A stretch of DNA of 8,499 bases from Spirochaetaceae bacterium (lineage in GTDB: Bacteria; Spirochaetota; Spirochaetia; Treponematales; Breznakiellaceae), in contig JAITKD010000146.1 in the NCBI GenBank assembly GCA_031278575.1, forward strand, positions 1 to 8,499. Direction: 5' to 3'. Positions 1 through 7,558 of the stretch are shown here, piece after piece. The number at the start of each line of letters is the position of its first letter. The first letter of the stretch is position 1. Made by a program: the position numbers and the translations under genes. The notes beneath the pieces are model-generated. The model made no database searches, was not told the origin of the DNA, and saw only the letters and a program-made list of their open reading frames with translations.

Positions 1-692
1 AGGACCCCCGCGGCCACCGATACGTTGAGGGAGTCTATTTTGCCTTTGGAGGGGATAGCCACCAGGGCATCGCAGCTCTCCCGGAGGAGCCGGGAAATAC
101 CGGTCCCTTCCCCCCCCAGGATCAGGGCGGCCCTGCCCCGGAGGTCCTTGGTATACACCGGTTCCCCGGCCATATCGGCGCCGTAGATCCAGAACCCCCG
201 GTCCTTTAAGTCCTGAACCGCCCGGATCAGGTTGGCCGTCTCCACGGTGGGAACCCATGCCGCCGCCCCCGCGGAAGTCCGGGCGATAACCTCCCCGTGT
301 TTGGCAATACGCCGGTTCCGGGTAAGCGCCAGATCCACCCCGAATTGATCGCAGGAACGGAGGATGGCCCCGTAATTGTGGGGGTCGGTGATTTCGTCCA
401 GAACCGCCACCAGCACGTCGGCCCGGTCCCCCAGGCCGGCCAAAAACCCTTCCAGGGTAAGATCCGCCGCGGGGCTTCCGTCCTCTTCAACCAACAACAC
501 AATCCCCCGGTGATCCGGGGCAAGGCGGTCAAGCTCATGGGTTCCCGTCCGGTCAAGGCGGATCTTGTGTTCCGCCGCCAGGGTGATGAGTTCCCGGGCC
601 CGGGGACCCGCCTTCGCCGCGAGGAGGGGACCCGCGGTTCTTCCCGATTTTATCCGTTCTTCAATGGCGTGAAATCCGGTTAAATACAACAT
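1..692 (-). CDS. rlmB: 23S rRNA 2'-O-ribose methyltransferase, TrmH/SpoU family (RlmB type), 3' end cut off
   Basis: SPOUT-class enzyme expected to methylate a ribose 2'-OH in 23S rRNA (Gm2251 in E. coli) with S-adenosylmethionine. I translated 230 codons; the C-terminal end, probably 15-20 residues, lies beyond the left edge. Residues 5-70 match the SpoU substrate-binding domain, shorter than in E. coli. The SpoU domain follows: motif 1 is DPHNYGAILRS (residues 103-113, with conserved Asn106 and Arg112), motif 2 is LILGGEGTGIS (190-200), and motif 3 is IPSKGKIDSLNVSVA (213-227). These motifs are intact, so the enzyme should be active. The start is the second of two overlapping ATGs; the first ATG, 5 bases earlier, hits a stop after five codons. 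AAGGG lies just upstream. The gene begins 11 bases after the upstream ribonuclease gene stops, so the two are probably co-transcribed. RlmB rather than a related TrmH methyltransferase is my best fit; the exact target is inferred. Confidence 0.9.
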   Translation of the reverse strand, partial: MLYLTGFHAIEERIKSGRTAGPLLAAKAGPRARELITLAAEHKIRLDRTGTHELDRLAPDHRGIVLLVEEDGSPAADLTLEGFLAGLGDRADVLVAVLDEITDPHNYGAILRSCDQFGVDLALTRNRRIAKHGEVIARTSAGAAAWVPTVETANLIRAVQDLKDRGFWIYGADMAGEPVYTKDLRGRAALILGGEGTGISRLLRESCDALVAIPSKGKIDSLNVSVAAGV

Positions 693-703
693 ACCATAAC
701 CCT

Positions 704-2113
704 TCAATCCAACCCGTAGGTCTTTCCGTATTGGACAATCTCCGTATGGGGGTACCCTTTTTCAACCAGGTATTTCTTAAAGGCGCTCTGGCCCTTGGGT
801 TCCCCATGAACCAGGAGGATCTGTTTTAAGCGGGAGGTATCCAGGGACTTGAGCCACTCGCCGGCCTCAACATAGTCCGCATGGGCGCTGAAGGCATTGA
901 TCTCTTCAACCTGGGCCCGCCGCTTAAACCACTGGTCGTGGATCTTCACCTCCCGCTCTTTATTACGGATCCGTCTGCCCAGGGTGTTCCGGGCCATATA
1001 CCCCACGGTGAGGATGGTGGTATTGGGATCGCCGATGTTGTGGATCAGGTGATGCTGGATCCGGCCGGCCTCACACATACCGTCGGCGGAAATAATGATG
1101 AGGGGGCCCGGATGGTCGTTCAGGGCCTTGGATTCCGCTACACTGGTGGTAAAGTGGAGGCTGTTAAACCCAAAGGGGTTTTTGTGATGTTTGATAAAGG
1201 CCTCGTGGATATCCTCATCATAACATTCGGGGTGTACCTGAAAGATGGTGGTGGCATTGGTCGCCATGGGCGAATCCACATAAATGGGGATCTCCGGAAT
1301 AATCCCCTCATCCACCAGCAGGTGAAAATAATACACCAGTTCCTGGGTCCGTTCAATGGCAAAGGCGGGGATGAGGATCTTTCCCTTGGTGCGGACCGTC
1401 CGTTGGGCGATCTCGGCGAGTTTTTCCAAGGCATCTCCGGTGGTGTCGTGCCGGCGGTCACCGTAGGTACTCTCCAGGATGATATAATCCGCCGGGGGGA
1501 CCCGGGCCGGATCCCGGATAATCGGCTTATCCTTACGGCCCAGATCGCCGGAGCAGAGGATTTTGGTTTCCTTTCCCGCTTTTTTTACGGTAATAAGGGC
1601 CATAGCGGAACCGAGGATGTGGCCGGCATCGTAAAATTCCAGTTCCACCCCCTCCCCTATAAACAGGGGACGATTGTAGGACAATCCGACAATTTGACCG
1701 GCCGCCTGGATCACGTCCTTTTCATCATACAGGGGTTCCCAGGTGAATTTTTCGTGTTTTTTACCGGCCTGTTTCCGCAGATACGCCGCGTCCCGGGCCT
1801 GGATATGGGCCGAATCCATCATGATAAGGCTGGAAATATCCCTGGTTGCGGGGGTGGCGTAGATGTTTCCCCGGTATCCCTTCTTGGGGAGCATCGGCAA
1901 CAGGCCGCAATGGTCATAATGACCGTGGGTAACCACGACCCCCTGGATACGATCCATGGAAATACCTAAATTCCGGTTTTTCCGGTCCGCTTCGGCCCTG
2001 CTGCCTTGAAAAGCGCCGCAGTCGATGAGGTAACTTTTGCCGTAAGCCTCAATTACGTGTTTAGAACCGGTAACTTCCTCAGCCGCGCCGAGGGAATAAA
2101 AAATAATGTCCAT
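704..2113 (-). CDS. Beta-CASP metallo-beta-lactamase-fold ribonuclease (CPSF73/Ysh1-like)
   Basis: Cytoplasmic zinc-dependent nuclease of the beta-CASP family, expected to cut RNA. The protein has 469 residues, usual for bacterial members. Visible metal-ligand and catalytic motifs are: T-HGHYDH at 62-68 (motif 2), H165 in DAGHILGSA (motif 3), D190 in CSGDLGR (motif 4), E214 in ESTYGD (beta-CASP motif A), H411 in FSAHADY (motif B), and H436 in LVHGEP (motif C). All are intact. The domain order is the N-terminal lactamase fold, the inserted beta-CASP domain (about 215-380), then the closing lactamase/RMMBL part. No signal peptide or membrane segment is seen. The ATG is preceded by a strong GGAGGAGG only a few bases away, which fixes the start. 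It is the first gene of a minus-strand pair with rlmB, which fits a role in rRNA or mRNA maturation. The substrate is not deducible. It is not RNase J: the C-terminal RNase J domain is absent. Confidence 0.92.
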   Translation of the reverse strand: MDIIFYSLGAAEEVTGSKHVIEAYGKSYLIDCGAFQGSRAEADRKNRNLGISMDRIQGVVVTHGHYDHCGLLPMLPKKGYRGNIYATPATRDISSLIMMDSAHIQARDAAYLRKQAGKKHEKFTWEPLYDEKDVIQAAGQIVGLSYNRPLFIGEGVELEFYDAGHILGSAMALITVKKAGKETKILCSGDLGRKDKPIIRDPARVPPADYIILESTYGDRRHDTTGDALEKLAEIAQRTVRTKGKILIPAFAIERTQELVYYFHLLVDEGIIPEIPIYVDSPMATNATTIFQVHPECYDEDIHEAFIKHHKNPFGFNSLHFTTSVAESKALNDHPGPLIIISADGMCEAGRIQHHLIHNIGDPNTTILTVGYMARNTLGRRIRNKEREVKIHDQWFKRRAQVEEINAFSAHADYVEAGEWLKSLDTSRLKQILLVHGEPKGQSAFKKYLVEKGYPHTEIVQYGKTYGLD

Positions 2114-2201
2114 GCCTCCTCCAAGTTTACCGGGAATTGCCGGATCCGTATAGCCCTAAACGGGGGAATGGTGTATAGTACCCGTAATACGGGAGGATTT
2201 T
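2114..2201. promoter_or_regulatory. Divergent intergenic region with a candidate uraA -10 and a 13-bp palindrome
   Basis: This 88-base region separates divergent start codons, so promoters in both directions are expected. On the plus strand TATAGT (2174-2179) is a reasonable -10 for uraA, but no good -35 is visible 16-18 bases upstream. The perfect palindrome CCCGTAATACGGG (2181-2193) sits where transcription would start and overlaps the first bases of the uraA ribosome site (GGGAGG, 2191-2196). It could be an operator, or a short 5' hairpin affecting translation. For the minus-strand genes I see only weak -10-like sequence (around 2147-2152). The regulatory role is inferred. Confidence 0.4.
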
Positions 2202-3488
2202 ATGGCGTATCATGAAGTTTTGGGGCCCCGGGAGCGGCCCCCATTGGGGCATTGGATACCCTTGAGTATTCAACACGTCTTTGCTATGTTCGGGGCGACC
2301 ATCCTGGTACCGCTTTTGACCGGCCTGAACCCGGCGACCGCCCTTTTTACCGCCGGTACGGGGACCTTGATCTATATCCTGGTAACCGGCGCGCGGGTTC
2401 CCGCATTTTTGGGGTCGTCTTTTGCCTTTATTCCGGCCCTTATCGGAATATCCTCCTCCTTTGGGACGGCCTATGCCCTGGGCGGGGCCTTTGTGGCGGG
2501 GATATTTTACTGTGTGGTGGGATTTATCATCCGGTTCGCGGGGAAGGGCTGGCTGGACAAGGCCCTGCCCCCGGTGGTGATAGGGTCGGTCATCGTGGTG
2601 ATTGGCCTTAACCTGGCCCCCACCGCCATGACGATGGCCATGAATGACGGTGACGGAAACTACAGCCTGGTGATGCTTTCCATCGCCCTGGTTACCCTGG
2701 GGGTAACGGTGGCGGCAAATATTTTGCTGAAGGGCTTTTTCAGTACCATCCCCATCCTCATCGGCCTGGTGGCGGGGTACCTCTTTACCCTGATCATGGG
2801 GGCTTTTTTTCCCGCCTATAACATAATCGATTTTCAGGGCATCCGGGACGCCCCCTGGTTCGGCTTGCCCCAATTCGGGATGCCCCGGTTCAACATCGTC
2901 GCCGTATTGACCTTTGTTATCGTGTCCCTGGCGACCATCTGTGAACATCTGGGGGATACCCTGGTAACCAGTAAAGTGGTGGGCCAGGATTTTTATAAAA
3001 ACCCGGGCTTACACCGCACCCTGACGGGGGACGGCTTGGCCACTACCTGGGCGAGCCTGTGGGGCGGTCCGCCTAACACCACCTACGGCGAAAATATCGG
3101 GGTTATGGCCATAACCCATGTGTATTCGGTCTGGGTTATCGGCGGCGCCGCGGTTATCGCGGTGATCCTTTCGTTTTTCCAAAAATTCGGCGCCCTGATA
3201 AGAACCATCCCCACTCCGGTTATGGGGGGGATTTCCATGCTGCTTTTCGGGATCATCGCTTCCAGCGGGCTGCGGACCATCGTGGAAAGCGGGGTGGATT
3301 ACAAGGATAAGCGGAACCTCACCATAAGTTCGGTGATCTTTGTGATAGGCATCGGCGGCGGCAGGCTGGCCTTTGCCATAACGGGCGGACTTCAGTTTGA
3401 GCTTGCCGGAGTTGCCTTGGCCACGGTGGTGGGGATCATCCTCAACCTCATCTTCCCCCAAAACCGGGGAACGATTAAGACCGGCTAG
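2202..3488 (+). CDS. uraA: Uracil permease, NCS2 family
   Basis: Inner-membrane uracil:proton symporter feeding the pyrimidine salvage pathway. It has 428 residues, the usual family length, with about 14 hydrophobic stretches. The N-terminus carries the UraA signature (IQHVFAMFGATILVPLLTG, 23-41, and ARVPAFLGSSFAFI, 64-77). The two substrate-site glutamates correspond to E248 (ICEHLGD) and E297 (PNTTYGENIGV). The C-terminal half is very like E. coli UraA (THVYSVWVIGGAA, IPTPVMGGISMLLFG). At the position of E. coli UraA His245 this protein has Asp252, which as I recall is what xanthine permeases of the family carry; the Glu in TTYGEN still favours uracil. The start is supported by GGGAGG five bases before the ATG. 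It appears monocistronic, with no pyrimidine biosynthesis gene next to it. Xanthine transport is a less likely alternative. Confidence 0.93.
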   Translation: MAYHEVLGPRERPPLGHWIPLSIQHVFAMFGATILVPLLTGLNPATALFTAGTGTLIYILVTGARVPAFLGSSFAFIPALIGISSSFGTAYALGGAFVAGIFYCVVGFIIRFAGKGWLDKALPPVVIGSVIVVIGLNLAPTAMTMAMNDGDGNYSLVMLSIALVTLGVTVAANILLKGFFSTIPILIGLVAGYLFTLIMGAFFPAYNIIDFQGIRDAPWFGLPQFGMPRFNIVAVLTFVIVSLATICEHLGDTLVTSKVVGQDFYKNPGLHRTLTGDGLATTWASLWGGPPNTTYGENIGVMAITHVYSVWVIGGAAVIAVILSFFQKFGALIRTIPTPVMGGISMLLFGIIASSGLRTIVESGVDYKDKRNLTISSVIFVIGIGGGRLAFAITGGLQFELAGVALATVVGIILNLIFPQNRGTIKTG

Positions 3489-3576
3489 GCTGCGGGCGGG
3501 GAGAGTCCCCACGGTCAACAAAGCAAGAAGGGGGAGCGCCGGGGATACCATAGGATGCACCCGTTTTGCCCATGAC

Positions 3577-3597
3577 GAGCCGTTTTTGACGCGGCTC
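3577..3597 (+). repeat. Inverted repeat GAGCCG / CGGCTC
   Basis: GAGCCG (3577-3582) and CGGCTC (3592-3597) form a perfect 6-bp stem with a 9-base loop containing TTTTT. It lies about 90 bases after the uraA stop. Without a T-run after the stem it is not a standard terminator. Confidence 0.45.
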
Positions 3598-3692
3598 CCC
3601 CGCGCTCCAGCCTCCTCGGGCTCCGCCCTGCGGTGGCTTCCGCTGCCCCCACTCCTTTCTTCGCGGGCTTCTCCCCGGGTGGTTCGGGTGGG

Positions 3693-3707
3693 CGGACCGC
3701 TGGTCCG
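3693..3707 (+). repeat. Perfect hairpin CGGACC-GCT-GGTCCG
   Basis: Six-bp arms with a three-base loop. A T-rich stretch (GGTTTATTTCTCATTTCTC) begins only about four bases later and is interrupted by other bases. It could be a weak terminator for uraA transcripts, but this is uncertain. Confidence 0.4.
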
Positions 3708-3762
3708 ACGTGGTTTATTTCTCATTTCTCCCGCATTGAAGGGAGTGCGGCGTGTGTTTTCC

Positions 3763-3791
3763 TTGACTTAAAAATCTTAAACAAGTAAGGT
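3763..3791 (+). promoter_or_regulatory. Candidate sigma-70 promoter of the hflK operon
   Basis: TTGACT (3763-3768, five of six consensus bases) is followed 17 bases later by TAAGGT (3786-3791, three of six). The spacer is AT-rich, unlike the GC-rich DNA before it. It lies about 75 bases upstream of the hflK start, and no other gene intervenes. The -35 and spacing are good and the -10 is weak. Confidence 0.5.
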
Positions 3792-3867
3792 AAAGGGAGT
3801 TGCCCCGGTTTCAGGTCTGGCTGATTTTGAAACCGCCGGAGGTGTTAAAAAGTAAAGGAGGTTCTTC

Positions 3868-4845
3868 ATGCGGAACGCTACCCCTTCGAAATTTTCGAAG
3901 TGGCTGAATCCGGCGGCCATGGCCCTGGTTGTTATAGGCATTGTGCTCGTTAGCTTTTTGGGGACGAGTTTTTATATCGTAGATCAGACCGAGGAGGCGG
4001 TAGTTACCCGGTTCGGCCGGTTTTATACTACTAATGGGCCGGGGCTGCATATTAAGCTGCCCTTCGGCATAGATCGCCACTATGTGGTGAACGTGAAAAA
4101 CGTACAGACCGAACAATTCGGTTTCCGTACCCTGACCAGCGGGGTTTCCTCCACCTATACAAACCAGACCAATGAATCTTCCATGCTCACCGGGGATCTT
4201 AATATTATCGAAGTGGAGTGGATCATCCAGTACCGCGTTGTGGACTCCAAGGCCTGGGTGTTTAATGTGATGGAACGGACCGAAACCATCCAGGACGTAT
4301 CCCGTTCGGCCATCAATATGCTGGTGGGGGATCGGGCGATCATGGATATTATGGGACCGGAGCGGAGCCTTATTGAGGCGGAGGGGACGAAATTTATGAA
4401 TGAAACCTTCCGTAACTACGGTCTGGGGATCGATGTTATCGCGGTAAAACTCCAAAACATAGACCCCCCCGCGGGGGTGCAGGAGGCCTTTGACGATGTG
4501 AACAAGGCCATCCAGGACATGAACCGGCTCATCAACGAGGGGCAGCAGGTGTATAACGAGGAGATCCCTAAGGCCAAGGGCGAGGCGGACCGGCGCATCC
4601 AGGTAGCCCAGGGGTATGCCACGGAACGGGTCAATCAGGCCAACGGCGAGGTGGAGCGGTTCAATTTGGTCTACAACGAGTATCGCCAAGCCCCGGAGGT
4701 TACCCGGCAGCGGCTTTATTATGAAATGATGGAAGAGATTTTTAAAGAAGATACGGGAACCGTCCTTATCGACCGGAATCTGGATAATTTCCTCCCCTTA
4801 CAAAACCTCAATTCCCCCGCTGGAAATACGGGAGGCCGGCAATGA
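3868..4845 (+). CDS. hflK: HflK, SPFH/band-7 modulator of the FtsH protease
   Basis: Membrane-anchored SPFH protein that assembles with HflC into a large complex around the FtsH AAA protease and limits its access to membrane substrates. It has 325 residues. A short cytoplasmic N-terminus of about 17 residues precedes one transmembrane helix (about 18-38). It lacks the long Gly-rich N-terminal tail of E. coli HflK. The SPFH domain follows directly (YIVDQTEEAVVTRFGR, 36-51; GPGLHIKLPF, 57-66). The long C-terminal helix/coiled-coil spans about 205-285 (AKGEADRRIQVAQGYA, 236-251). The end, APEVTRQRLYYEMMEEIF (275-292), matches the HflK C-terminal signature and separates it from HflC. AAGGAGG with a six-base spacer fixes the ATG. 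Its stop overlaps the hflC start (ATGA), indicating coupled translation. Confidence 0.95.
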   Translation: MRNATPSKFSKWLNPAAMALVVIGIVLVSFLGTSFYIVDQTEEAVVTRFGRFYTTNGPGLHIKLPFGIDRHYVVNVKNVQTEQFGFRTLTSGVSSTYTNQTNESSMLTGDLNIIEVEWIIQYRVVDSKAWVFNVMERTETIQDVSRSAINMLVGDRAIMDIMGPERSLIEAEGTKFMNETFRNYGLGIDVIAVKLQNIDPPAGVQEAFDDVNKAIQDMNRLINEGQQVYNEEIPKAKGEADRRIQVAQGYATERVNQANGEVERFNLVYNEYRQAPEVTRQRLYYEMMEEIFKEDTGTVLIDRNLDNFLPLQNLNSPAGNTGGRQ

Positions 4846-5825
4846 AAAAAACCATCGCGGTATTGGCGGTTATCGCCGTGATTATCATCGGCATCCTCGT
4901 GGCCGGCCCCTTTTATGTTATTGATGAGGGAGAACAGGCGGTGATTGTCCGGATGGGAAAACTCGTGGACGTGGTAACCGATGCGGGGCTCCATTTTAAA
5001 ATGCCCTTTATTGATGAGGTGGCCCGGTATCCCAAACGGATCATGGCCTGGAACGGGGAACAAAAAAGCATGCCCACCCGGGAAAAACAGTATATTTGGG
5101 TTGATATTACCGCCCGGTGGAGGATATCGGATCCCCAAAAGTTCTACGAGTCTATTTCCACCGTGGGGGCGGCCTATTCCAAACTGGCGGAAATCATCGA
5201 TTCCGAAGTACGGACCGTGGTGGCGGAAAACTATCTCCGGGAGACGGTGCGGAACTCCAACATCATCATGGAACGGAGCGGAACCGCTGATGCCCTGGGG
5301 ATAGGGGCGGATATCGATCCGGGGCTCATCACCGATTCGATCCAGCCCGGCACTACCTACGAGGCCATCCAGAAGGGGCGCCGTCAGTTGGCCGAAGAGA
5401 TTCTGACCCGGTCCCGGCGGATGGTCCCCGAATACGGCATTGAGCTTATCGACGTGGTGGCCCGGCAGATCCGCTATTCCGACGAGCTTACCCAAAGCGT
5501 CTATGCCCGGATGATCAAGGAACGGAACCAGATTGCCCAGGCATTCCGGTCCGAGGGGGAGGGAAAAAAAGCGGGCTGGCTGGGGCGTATGGACAACGAG
5601 CGGCGGTCCATCCTTTCCGAGGCCTACGAAAAGGCCGAGGCTATCCGGGGCGCCGCGGACGCCGAGGCTTCCCGAATCTACGCGGATGCCTACAATCAGG
5701 ACCGGAGTTTCTTCGATTTCTGGCGGGCGGTGGAATCCTACCGTACTACCATACCGAAACTTGAAAAAACCCTTTCCACCGACATGGACTACTTTAAATA
5801 CCTCTATTCGCCCCAGGGCAGATAA
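4842..5825 (+). CDS. hflC: HflC, SPFH/band-7 partner of HflK
   Basis: Second subunit of the HflKC complex that encloses FtsH at the membrane. It has 327 residues with an N-terminal membrane anchor (about 3-25) and almost no cytoplasmic tail, as in E. coli HflC. The SPFH domain begins at YVIDEGEQAVIVRMGK (25-40) and includes AGLHFKMPFIDEV (48-60) and the HflC-like WRISDPQKFY (93-102). A helical region follows, with ERRSILSEAYEKAEAIRGAA (253-272) and DAEASRIYADAY (273-284). The C-terminus, DMDYFKYLYSP, matches the HflC ending (E. coli DSDFFRYMKTP). GGGAGG sits six bases before the ATG, inside the end of hflK. No key segment is missing. Confidence 0.95.
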   Translation: MKKTIAVLAVIAVIIIGILVAGPFYVIDEGEQAVIVRMGKLVDVVTDAGLHFKMPFIDEVARYPKRIMAWNGEQKSMPTREKQYIWVDITARWRISDPQKFYESISTVGAAYSKLAEIIDSEVRTVVAENYLRETVRNSNIIMERSGTADALGIGADIDPGLITDSIQPGTTYEAIQKGRRQLAEEILTRSRRMVPEYGIELIDVVARQIRYSDELTQSVYARMIKERNQIAQAFRSEGEGKKAGWLGRMDNERRSILSEAYEKAEAIRGAADAEASRIYADAYNQDRSFFDFWRAVESYRTTIPKLEKTLSTDMDYFKYLYSPQGR

Positions 5826-5846
5826 AACCGGATAAAGGGGACAATC

Positions 5847-7298
5847 GTGCGGGGCATTGGGATAGTACATTTTGAAATTGACGGCGCTGCGGTTCTGGGG
5901 TTTGATACGGGGCTTAATGCCCAGGCGTTTGCCCAGGCGAAGATGGCCCAGTTTGTTACCCAGCCGGGGTATATCGTACGCCCCGGAGGGCCGGTTGAAC
6001 CCTGGAGACCCGGAGGGGTTATTGAACGGGAAGGAACCATGGTCATCTGGGGGCCGGATTTTGACGGGGAAGGGCTGGACCGGATAGTTTCCGGCGGGAC
6101 CGGAAAAGAAGCGGCCCTGGACGCCCTGCGGTTCTGGATTAAGGCGCGGATCCTTTTGGAGGGCCGGGAAAGCCCTCCCGCTCCCTGGCCCGCGGGGGCG
6201 CTCGTGGCCGCCTCCGGAGCCATTCTTTTTCCGCCGGAACGGATCCTGCGGCGGGTTCTGGAGGCGGCCGGGGATGATGTTTGGCTTGCCGGCGTTGCCG
6301 GCTGGGTACACCCGGACCTCACCGGAGGGGAGGCCGCGGCCTATGCCGGGGCGGCTATGTTGTACCGGATATTCTGCGGGACCGGGGCTTTTCAGAACCC
6401 GGATATAGATCTGGTCCGCCAGGATATGCGGGAGGGTTTTTTTATTCCGGCCCGTTTTTTAGCGTTGGGATTGGAGGAGCCCCTGGCCCGGCTTTTGGAG
6501 GAGGCCCTGGCCCCGGTCAAATATTTTGTCCGGAAAGGAACAAAACGCCCGGGCTTGGAATCTCTGGAGGCGGTCTTAGGCGCCCCCGGTTCCCGAGGCA
6601 GCGGTTCCTATATCCGGGAACTGACCGGAGAAGAACGGGTAAAACTCAACAGCGAATTGGAGCAGTTTAAAAAAAAGAAGGGCCTCACGGTAAAAACCAA
6701 ACGGTTCCTCGTGAGGAATACGGCAATCATCACGGGGTGCCTTATAGCCCTGGCCGTTCTGGTTTTTTCCGTGGGGAGTATCCTTTCAGGAAGGGCCAAT
6801 AGGCCCACCACCCGGGGAATGAGCCCCCGGGAAGTGGTGGAAGCCTATTACGGGGCCCTGGAAGTCCTGGATCATAGCCTGATGGAGGCTTGTGTTACCG
6901 GTAAGGCGGGAAAAGACGATATTGCCCTGGTGAGCAACCTCTTTGTGATGAGCCGGGTCAGGATGGCCTATGAAATGAACAACCCCGTGATATCCGCCCG
7001 GGAATGGCTGGACGCCGGGGGGGGGCCCACCGATCGAACCGTGGTGGGGATTACCGGCATGGATCTGGCGGAATTGGATACCGACCGGGCGGACGGGGAA
7101 GTGAGCTTCCGGGCATCCTATACCCTCTGGCTGCCCCACTCCTCCGCCGAAACACCGGAGTCGACGGAACCGGCGCTTGAAGATTTCAAGCGCCTTCCCC
7201 AGGGAATTTTCTGCCGGGATGAACTGCGCCTTTCTTTACGGAAAGACCTTTGGCGTATCACCGATATCCGGCGGGAAAATCCCGGGAGTTCAGGATAG
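5847..7298 (+). CDS. Uncharacterised single-pass membrane protein, third gene of the hflKC operon
   Basis: I do not recognise this 483-residue protein as a named family. The GTG start is supported by AAGGGG six bases upstream, and the gene begins 21 bases after hflC stops, so it should be co-transcribed. Residues 1-285 have no signal peptide and should be cytoplasmic. One strong transmembrane helix (about 290-312) follows a basic stretch (KKKKGLTVKTKR). The rest (about 325-475) would lie outside the membrane. The segment HPDLTGGEAAAYAGAAMLYR (155-174), followed by IFCGTGAF and later LARLLEEALAP (213-223), resembles a protein-kinase C-lobe, but HRD and DFG motifs are absent, so a pseudokinase relationship is only an inference. 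The C-terminal part starts MSPREVVEAYYGALEVLD (325-342) and ends ELRLSLRKDLWRITDIRR (459-476), a pattern typical of NTF2-like/DUF4878-type domains. It may sense or anchor something for HflKC-FtsH; this is untested. Confidence 0.8.
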   Translation: MRGIGIVHFEIDGAAVLGFDTGLNAQAFAQAKMAQFVTQPGYIVRPGGPVEPWRPGGVIEREGTMVIWGPDFDGEGLDRIVSGGTGKEAALDALRFWIKARILLEGRESPPAPWPAGALVAASGAILFPPERILRRVLEAAGDDVWLAGVAGWVHPDLTGGEAAAYAGAAMLYRIFCGTGAFQNPDIDLVRQDMREGFFIPARFLALGLEEPLARLLEEALAPVKYFVRKGTKRPGLESLEAVLGAPGSRGSGSYIRELTGEERVKLNSELEQFKKKKGLTVKTKRFLVRNTAIITGCLIALAVLVFSVGSILSGRANRPTTRGMSPREVVEAYYGALEVLDHSLMEACVTGKAGKDDIALVSNLFVMSRVRMAYEMNNPVISAREWLDAGGGPTDRTVVGITGMDLAELDTDRADGEVSFRASYTLWLPHSSAETPESTEPALEDFKRLPQGIFCRDELRLSLRKDLWRITDIRRENPGSSG

Positions 7299-7305
7299 GC
7301 GCCGT

Positions 7306-7335
7306 CAGGGGAACAGACTTCCGGAAGAACCCAGG
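7306..7335 (+). repeat. Imperfect direct repeat, copy 1
   Basis: Begins CAGGGGAAC and ends AACCCAGG. It matches copy 2 (7534-7558) across its whole length if about five bases are gapped. The start lies eight bases after the stop codon of the upstream gene. Confidence 0.5.
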
Positions 7336-7482
7336 CACGAGTTCTACGCGACCACGGAAACCTTTTTCCGATGCTTGAATGTTTAGACCGCCGGAGTCCC
7401 CTGGATAAGTATAATTAACAACCCAAGAACCCGCTTTGCGGGGGAGGCAAGCGGCTAAACGCAACCCGCAATTCAGGCCGCC

Positions 7483-7502
7483 GGTCTGTTTCAGGACAGA
7501 CC
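7483..7502 (+). terminator. Possible weak terminator hairpin
   Basis: GGTCTGT and ACAGACC form a perfect 7-bp stem with a TTCAGG loop, followed only by TTT and then CCCC. It lies about 185 bases after the last gene of the hflKC operon. The T-tract is too short for a confident call, and the hairpin may instead be part of the local repeat cluster. Confidence 0.3.
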
Positions 7503-7533
7503 TTTCCCCTGAGTGTTTTCGGCTTGGGGTAGA

Positions 7534-7558
7534 CAGGGGAACTGATTCGGAACCCAGG
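7534..7558 (+). repeat. Imperfect direct repeat, copy 2
   Basis: Begins CAGGGGAAC and ends AACCCAGG like copy 1 at 7306-7335, but is about five bases shorter in the middle. Its first eight bases also pair with TTCCCCTG at 7504-7511. Confidence 0.5.

Larger units (their letters stand above)
3489..3760. other. GC-rich noncoding stretch after uraA with several inverted repeats
   Basis: No gene is supported here. The stretch is open in some frames on both strands, but the translations are Arg/Pro/Gly/Ser-rich low complexity with no recognisable domain. It contains several inverted repeats: GGGGA-GAG-TCCCC (3498-3510) just after the uraA stop, GGGGGAGC (3530-3537) pairing with GCTCCCCC (3594-3601), a hairpin at 3577-3597, and a perfect hairpin at 3693-3707. 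None is followed directly by a T-run, so no canonical intrinsic terminator for uraA is evident. It may be a gene relic or a dispersed intergenic element. Confidence 0.5.

Noticed and set aside
881..1969. Plus-strand open frame (362 codons) opposite the beta-CASP ribonuclease gene
   Set aside because: It is antisense to a gene with all catalytic motifs intact; its translation shows no family features.
3498..3510. GGGGA-GAG-TCCCC hairpin just after the uraA stop as a terminator
   Set aside because: It has a short stem and no T-run after it, so it is not a convincing intrinsic terminator.
3603..3617. 15-base near match between the uraA spacer and the RAYT-like ORF (7697-7711, both reading EEAGA on the minus strand)
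   Set aside because: One mismatch in 15 GC-rich bases is expected by chance at this window size; flanking sequence does not align.
3009..3725. Minus-strand open frame covering the end of uraA and the following spacer
   Set aside because: Half is a shadow of uraA and the rest is Arg/Gly/Ser low complexity. It has no domain.
4719..6311. Long minus-strand open frame (530 codons) opposite hflC and the following gene
   Set aside because: It is Gly/Pro/His/Arg-rich with no domain and lies antisense to well-supported genes. GC-rich third positions open this frame.
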